9,187 nt of DNA from Acidobacteriota bacterium (lineage in GTDB: Bacteria; Acidobacteriota; Thermoanaerobaculia; Thermoanaerobaculales; Thermoanaerobaculaceae), in assembly GCA_027458945.1 (NCBI GenBank), contig DAIDOU010000181.1, forward strand, positions 1 through 9,187. Reading direction: 5' to 3'. Below the pieces are notes generated by a model. That model worked only from the letters and a program-made list of their open reading frames with translations, searched no databases and was not told the DNA's origin. The position numbers and the translations under genes were made by a program. Positions 6,638 through 9,187 of this stretch are shown here, piece after piece. Every line of letters begins with the position of its first letter. The first letter of the stretch is position 1.

Positions 6638-7881
6638 CGGCGCTGGCCGCCTGGTGGGCGAACCCGGTGACCGCGGTGCTGGCGGCGCTGGGCCTGCTCG
6701 TGCTGCTGGTCCTCGCCGCGACCGGGATGCTGGCGGTGGTGCGCCTCGGGGCGATCCAGCTCGGCGGCCTGCTCGTGCAGCGAGCCGGCCTGCTGCCGGG
6801 CCTCCCCCGCCGCTCCGACGCGCAGGCGAGCGTGATCGTCTTCCTGCAGGCGGGCACGGGGCTGGTCCTGGTGCTGTTCTCGCTCGTGACTGTCCGCGCC
6901 GGGCGGCTCGCGGGAGCCGGGCAAGGGACGCTGATCGCCGTTCTCGCCGCGGGATGGCTGGCGGCGCTCGCGGTGGGCCTGGTCGCCGCCCGCGGCGCGA
7001 GGGTGGAGCCCGTCGCGCTCGCGACGCTGATCGCGATCCGGCCGTGGACCGCATTCCTGCGGGTCCTGGTCCGGCTCGAGGACGGCGAGGAGCCGGCTGC
7101 GGCGGGGGAAGACGAGGAGGTGGACGAGCACGAGGTGCAGGCGTTCATCGGCGCCGGCGAGGAGGCCGGGATCCTCGAGAAGGAGGACGCCGAGCTGGTG
7201 GCCTCGATCGTAGAGCTGTCCGACACGGTCGTGCGCGAGATCATGACCCCGCGCACCGACGTGGTGGCGCTGCCGGTGAGCGCGGAGTTCGCCGAGGTCG
7301 AGCGGGCGTTCGCCGACTCGATGTTCACCCGGATCCCGGTCTACCGCGAGACGCTGGATCGGATCGAGGGCGTCGTGCATGTCAAGGACGTGCTCAGGGC
7401 GGTGGCGAACGGGACGTCGGTCGCCGCCTCGGCGCTGCTGCGCCCGGTCCTCCTGGTGCCCGAGACGAAGCCCTCACGCGAGCTGCTGCGGGAGTTCCAG
7501 ACGGCGCACCAGCAGATGGCGGTGGTGGTCGACGAGTACGGCGGCACCTCCGGGATCGTGACGCTGGAAGACATCCTCGAGGAGATCGTCGGGGAGATCC
7601 AGGACGAGCACCAGCGCGAGCTGCCGGAGGTCGTGGAGGAGGGCGAGGGCGCCTTCCTCGTCGACGGCGCGGCGCACGTCGAGGTGCTCGAGGACCTGTT
7701 CGGCGTCGAGGTCGGTGAGGTGGGGTTCGACTCGGTCGCGGGTCTGGTGCTCGACCGTCTCGGCCACCTCCCTCGTCCCGGGGAGCGGACGCTCTGGGCC
7801 GGTCTGGAGCTCGAGGTGGTCGAGGTCGACCGCCGGCGGTTGCGCCGCGTGCGGATCCGGCGGCCCGGGGGCGGCGCGTGA
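6634..7881 (+). CDS. Membrane CBS-domain protein of the HlyC/CorC (CNNM) family
   Basis: The 415-residue protein has about three hydrophobic helices (roughly 12-36, 66-88 and 97-118), an acidic linker (149-167), a CBS pair and a CorC_HlyC domain. CBS1 starts at REIMTPRTDVVALP (201-214) and contains TRIPVYRETLDRIEGVVHVKD. CBS2 includes MAVVVDEYGGTSGIVTLEDI (295-314), followed by the usual LEEIVGEIQDEHQ. The C-terminal transporter-associated domain (about 335-410) has VDGAAHVEVLEDLFGV. CNNM/CorC proteins are linked to Mg2+/Co2+ efflux; the E. coli neighbour of ybeY, YbeX, is a soluble relative implicated in ribosome metabolism. The membrane part is poorly conserved, and I do not see a clear CNNM signature in it, so transport is uncertain. 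GGGAG (6621-6625) precedes ATG 6634 by eight bases. The gene overlaps ybeY (ATGA) and era (GTGA). Confidence 0.9.
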   Translation: MTALAAWWANPVTAVLAALGLLVLLVLAATGMLAVVRLGAIQLGGLLVQRAGLLPGLPRRSDAQASVIVFLQAGTGLVLVLFSLVTVRAGRLAGAGQGTLIAVLAAGWLAALAVGLVAARGARVEPVALATLIAIRPWTAFLRVLVRLEDGEEPAAAGEDEEVDEHEVQAFIGAGEEAGILEKEDAELVASIVELSDTVVREIMTPRTDVVALPVSAEFAEVERAFADSMFTRIPVYRETLDRIEGVVHVKDVLRAVANGTSVAASALLRPVLLVPETKPSRELLREFQTAHQQMAVVVDEYGGTSGIVTLEDILEEIVGEIQDEHQRELPEVVEEGEGAFLVDGAAHVEVLEDLFGVEVGEVGFDSVAGLVLDRLGHLPRPGERTLWAGLELEVVEVDRRRLRRVRIRRPGGGA

Positions 7882-8807
7882 GCCGCTCCGGCACGATCGC
7901 CCTGCTCGGTCGCCCCAACGCGGGCAAGAGCACGCTCGTCAACGCCCTGCTCGGCGAAAAGGTGGCGATCGTCTCGGCCACGCCGCAGACGACGCGCCAC
8001 CGCATCACGGGCGTCCTCACCGAGGCGCGCGGACAGGCCGTGTTCTTCGACCTCCCCGGGGTCCACCGCCCGCTCCACCGGCTCAACGTCCAAATGATGC
8101 ATGCGTTGCGCGACACCCTGGCCGAGGTGGACGTGATCCTGCAGCTGTTCGACGCCAGCGCCGACCCGGGGGCGGGCGAGGAGTTCGTCGTCGGGCTGCT
8201 CGACGGCGTGACGGCTCCGGCCGTCCTGGTCGCCAACAAGGTGGACCTCCCCGGTGTCCACGCTCGCCTCGACGAGCGCACCGCCTTCTACGCGGCCAGG
8301 CATGCGTACGCCGCCACGACGGCGATCTCGGCGCTCACCGGAGAACGGCTGCCCGAGCTCAAGGCCACGATCTTCGCGCTGCTGCCCGAGGGCGAGCCGT
8401 GGCTCGACCCCACGCTGACGACCACGCAGAGCGAGCGGTTCTTCGTCACCGAGCTGATCCGCGAGGCGATGCTGGAGCGGGTCAAGAAGGAACTCCCGTT
8501 CACCTCGACCGTGCACCTGCGGCAGTTCGAGGAGGAGGGGAGCGGCGGGCTGCTGCGCATCTTCGCCGACATCGTGGTGGACCGCGACAGTCAGAAGGGG
8601 ATCGTCGTCGGCCGGGCCGGCGCCATGATCAAGGAGATCGGGAGCGCGGCGCGCGCGCGCATCGAGGCGTTGCTCGGGGTCAGGGTCTACCTCGACCTGC
8701 GGGTGAAGGCGCGGCCGGGGTGGCGCGAGGACGGCGGCTTCCTCTCCGAGCTCGACCAGGTCGAGGCGTCGTGGACGGACGCCGGCGGTGACCCGAACGG
8801 GCCGTGA
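7878..8807 (+). CDS. era: GTPase Era
   Basis: This is a 309-residue Era-type GTPase with a C-terminal KH domain. Motifs: G1 GRPNAGKS (11-18), the switch I region SATPQTTRHRITG (33-45), G3 DLPG (58-61), G4 NKVD (120-123), and G5 SAL (151-153). The KH domain is at about 205-280 with DRDSQKGIVVGRAGAMIKEIG (235-255). Era binds the 3' end of 16S rRNA and helps assemble the 30S subunit, so it acts on the same rRNA end as YbeY. The usual DTPG is DLPG and the KH GxxG loop is GRAG rather than GKGG; both keep the conserved residues of their motifs. The start is GTG 7878 inside the GTGA junction with the upstream gene. The last 15 or so residues extend past the conserved WRED end. Confidence 0.97.
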   Translation: MSRSGTIALLGRPNAGKSTLVNALLGEKVAIVSATPQTTRHRITGVLTEARGQAVFFDLPGVHRPLHRLNVQMMHALRDTLAEVDVILQLFDASADPGAGEEFVVGLLDGVTAPAVLVANKVDLPGVHARLDERTAFYAARHAYAATTAISALTGERLPELKATIFALLPEGEPWLDPTLTTTQSERFFVTELIREAMLERVKKELPFTSTVHLRQFEEEGSGGLLRIFADIVVDRDSQKGIVVGRAGAMIKEIGSAARARIEALLGVRVYLDLRVKARPGWREDGGFLSELDQVEASWTDAGGDPNGP

Positions 8808-9061
8808 GCGTCACGGTCTACGTGGTTGCCGGTTGTCCCTCCTGCGCCGCGCTGCTCGACGACCTGCGGCGGCGCCGCGTGGGGTTCGAACTCGTCGATC
8901 TGACGGCTCACCCCGAGAGGCTGCCCGACCTCGCGGCGGTCACCTGGGAGCGGCGCCTGCCCGCCGTCGTCGATCACGAGCGCTGCTCGATCGGCTTCGC
9001 GGGTCGCTCCAGCTCTTGGGCCGAGCTCGGTCTCTCGCTCCCGGGCCGGCACTCCGGATGA
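8804..9061 (+). CDS. Glutaredoxin-like thiol-disulfide protein with CPSC motif
   Basis: This 85-residue protein has a thioredoxin-fold layout. A first strand VTVYVVAG leads to the redox motif C11-P-S-C14, then helix AALLDDLRRRRV and strand FELVDL. A cis-proline candidate is P53 in RRLPAVVD. A third cysteine, C61, lies in DHERCSIGFAG. It is shorter at the C-terminus than many glutaredoxins. It probably reduces disulfides or acts as a small thiol carrier in the cytosol; the partner is unknown. The start is GTG 8804, overlapping the era stop as GTGA, with no strong ribosome-binding site, so it is likely coupled to era. The CxxC with the ERCSIGFAG tail suggests a specific subfamily, but I cannot name it with confidence. 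Confidence 0.75.
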   Translation: MSVTVYVVAGCPSCAALLDDLRRRRVGFELVDLTAHPERLPDLAAVTWERRLPAVVDHERCSIGFAGRSSSWAELGLSLPGRHSG

Positions 9062-9071
9062 GCGCCTCGGC

Positions 9072-9077
9072 TATACT
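9072..9077 (+). promoter_or_regulatory. Possible -10 element (TATACT) for the acyl carrier protein gene
   Basis: TATACT matches five of six bases of the -10 consensus and stands out in GC-rich DNA, just after the glutaredoxin stop. No good -35 hexamer is seen 16-18 bases upstream. It would start transcription near 9084, about 24 bases before ATG 9108, leaving room for the Shine-Dalgarno sequence. Read-through from the upstream genes is also possible. Confidence 0.4.
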
Positions 9078-9090
9078 TGGCGCCGCGACG

Positions 9091-9096
9091 GGAGGA
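9091..9096 (+). promoter_or_regulatory. Shine-Dalgarno sequence for the acyl carrier protein gene
   Basis: GGAGGA lies 11 bases before ATG 9108, slightly long but acceptable spacing. It is one of the strongest ribosome-binding sites in the window. Confidence 0.6.
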
Positions 9097-9107
9097 TGTC
9101 AACGGCA

Positions 9108-9187
9108 ATGAGCGGGACCTTGCACACCAGGGTGAAGCAGATGATCATCGACAGGCTCCAGCTCGAGGGGATGACGCCCGCCGACAT
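9108..9187 (+). CDS. Probable acyl carrier protein (phosphopantetheine-binding), N-terminal fragment
   Basis: The frame from ATG 9108 runs off the right edge after 26 codons. The start, LHTRVKQMIIDRLQLEGMTP followed by AD, looks like the first helix of acyl carrier proteins (pattern xxxVKxxIIxxLxLExxxPxDI). The phosphopantetheine serine (DSL motif) would be further on, outside the window. The piece is too short to tell fatty-acid ACP from a secondary-metabolism or specialised carrier; the LQLEGMTPAD phrasing resembles the stand-alone ACPs of aryl polyene-type or similar clusters, which is only an impression. It is preceded by a possible promoter and a good ribosome-binding site, so it may open a new transcript. 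Confidence 0.6.
   Translation, partial: MSGTLHTRVKQMIIDRLQLEGMTPAD

Noticed and set aside
7888..8120. Era G3 motif DLPG as a sign of a non-functional GTPase
   Set aside because: The G3 consensus is DxxG, so DLPG is acceptable, and G1, G4 and G5 are all intact.
1..9187. Insertion sequences, CRISPR repeats, tRNA or rRNA genes, phage or toxin-antitoxin modules
   Set aside because: None was seen on reading both strands; nearly all bases are accounted for by conserved coding genes.

Overview
This window is very GC-rich, with start codons split between ATG and GTG and with genes packed so tightly that stop and start codons overlap. That suggests a high-GC, probably Gram-negative bacterium. Gene content and order (phoH, 7TM-HD phosphodiesterase, ybeY, CNNM/CBS protein, era, then a glutaredoxin-like gene and an acyl carrier protein start) would fit Acidobacteriota or a similar deep-branching phylum. 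This is an inference from impression, not a proven assignment. Nearly all of the window is housekeeping or regulatory coding sequence. I see no insertion sequence, prophage, CRISPR array, tRNA or rRNA.

Layout. Positions 1-182 (minus strand) hold the N-terminus of a class V, PLP-dependent aminotransferase that runs off the left edge. A 104-base divergent intergenic region (183-286) carries a perfect 7-bp hairpin and a TAnnnT-type -10 element. Rightward from 287 lies a 697-residue membrane-anchored sensor: two PAS-like regions, a histidine-kinase-type dimerisation helix, a badly degraded ATPase domain, and an intact receiver domain. Four bases after its stop begins a PduO-type cob(I)alamin adenosyltransferase (2385-2924).

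After a 59-base gap, which contains a possible 14- or 17-codon mini-ORF ending on the next start codon, comes a run of six overlapping genes: phoH (2984-3946), a pgpH/yqfF-type 7TM-HD c-di-AMP phosphodiesterase (3943-6213), ybeY (6206-6637), a membrane CBS/CorC_HlyC protein (6634-7881), era (7878-8807) and a CxxC glutaredoxin-like gene (8804-9061). A probable acyl carrier protein starts at 9108, behind a possible -10 element and a good Shine-Dalgarno sequence, and runs off the right edge.

How the genes fit together. phoH, pgpH, ybeY and era form the widely conserved ribosome-maturation and RNA-quality cluster. In Bacillus subtilis the order is phoH-yqfF-yqfG(ybeY)-dgkA-cdd-era. In E. coli it is ybeZ(phoH-like)-ybeY-ybeX(corC-like). 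This window combines the two: the HD phosphodiesterase as in Firmicutes, and the CBS/CorC gene next to ybeY as in proteobacteria. The overlaps imply translational coupling and one transcript. The most unusual item is the sensor at 287-2380: its N, G1 and G2 ATP-binding boxes look ruined while its receiver domain keeps every key residue, which points to a pseudokinase/receiver hybrid.
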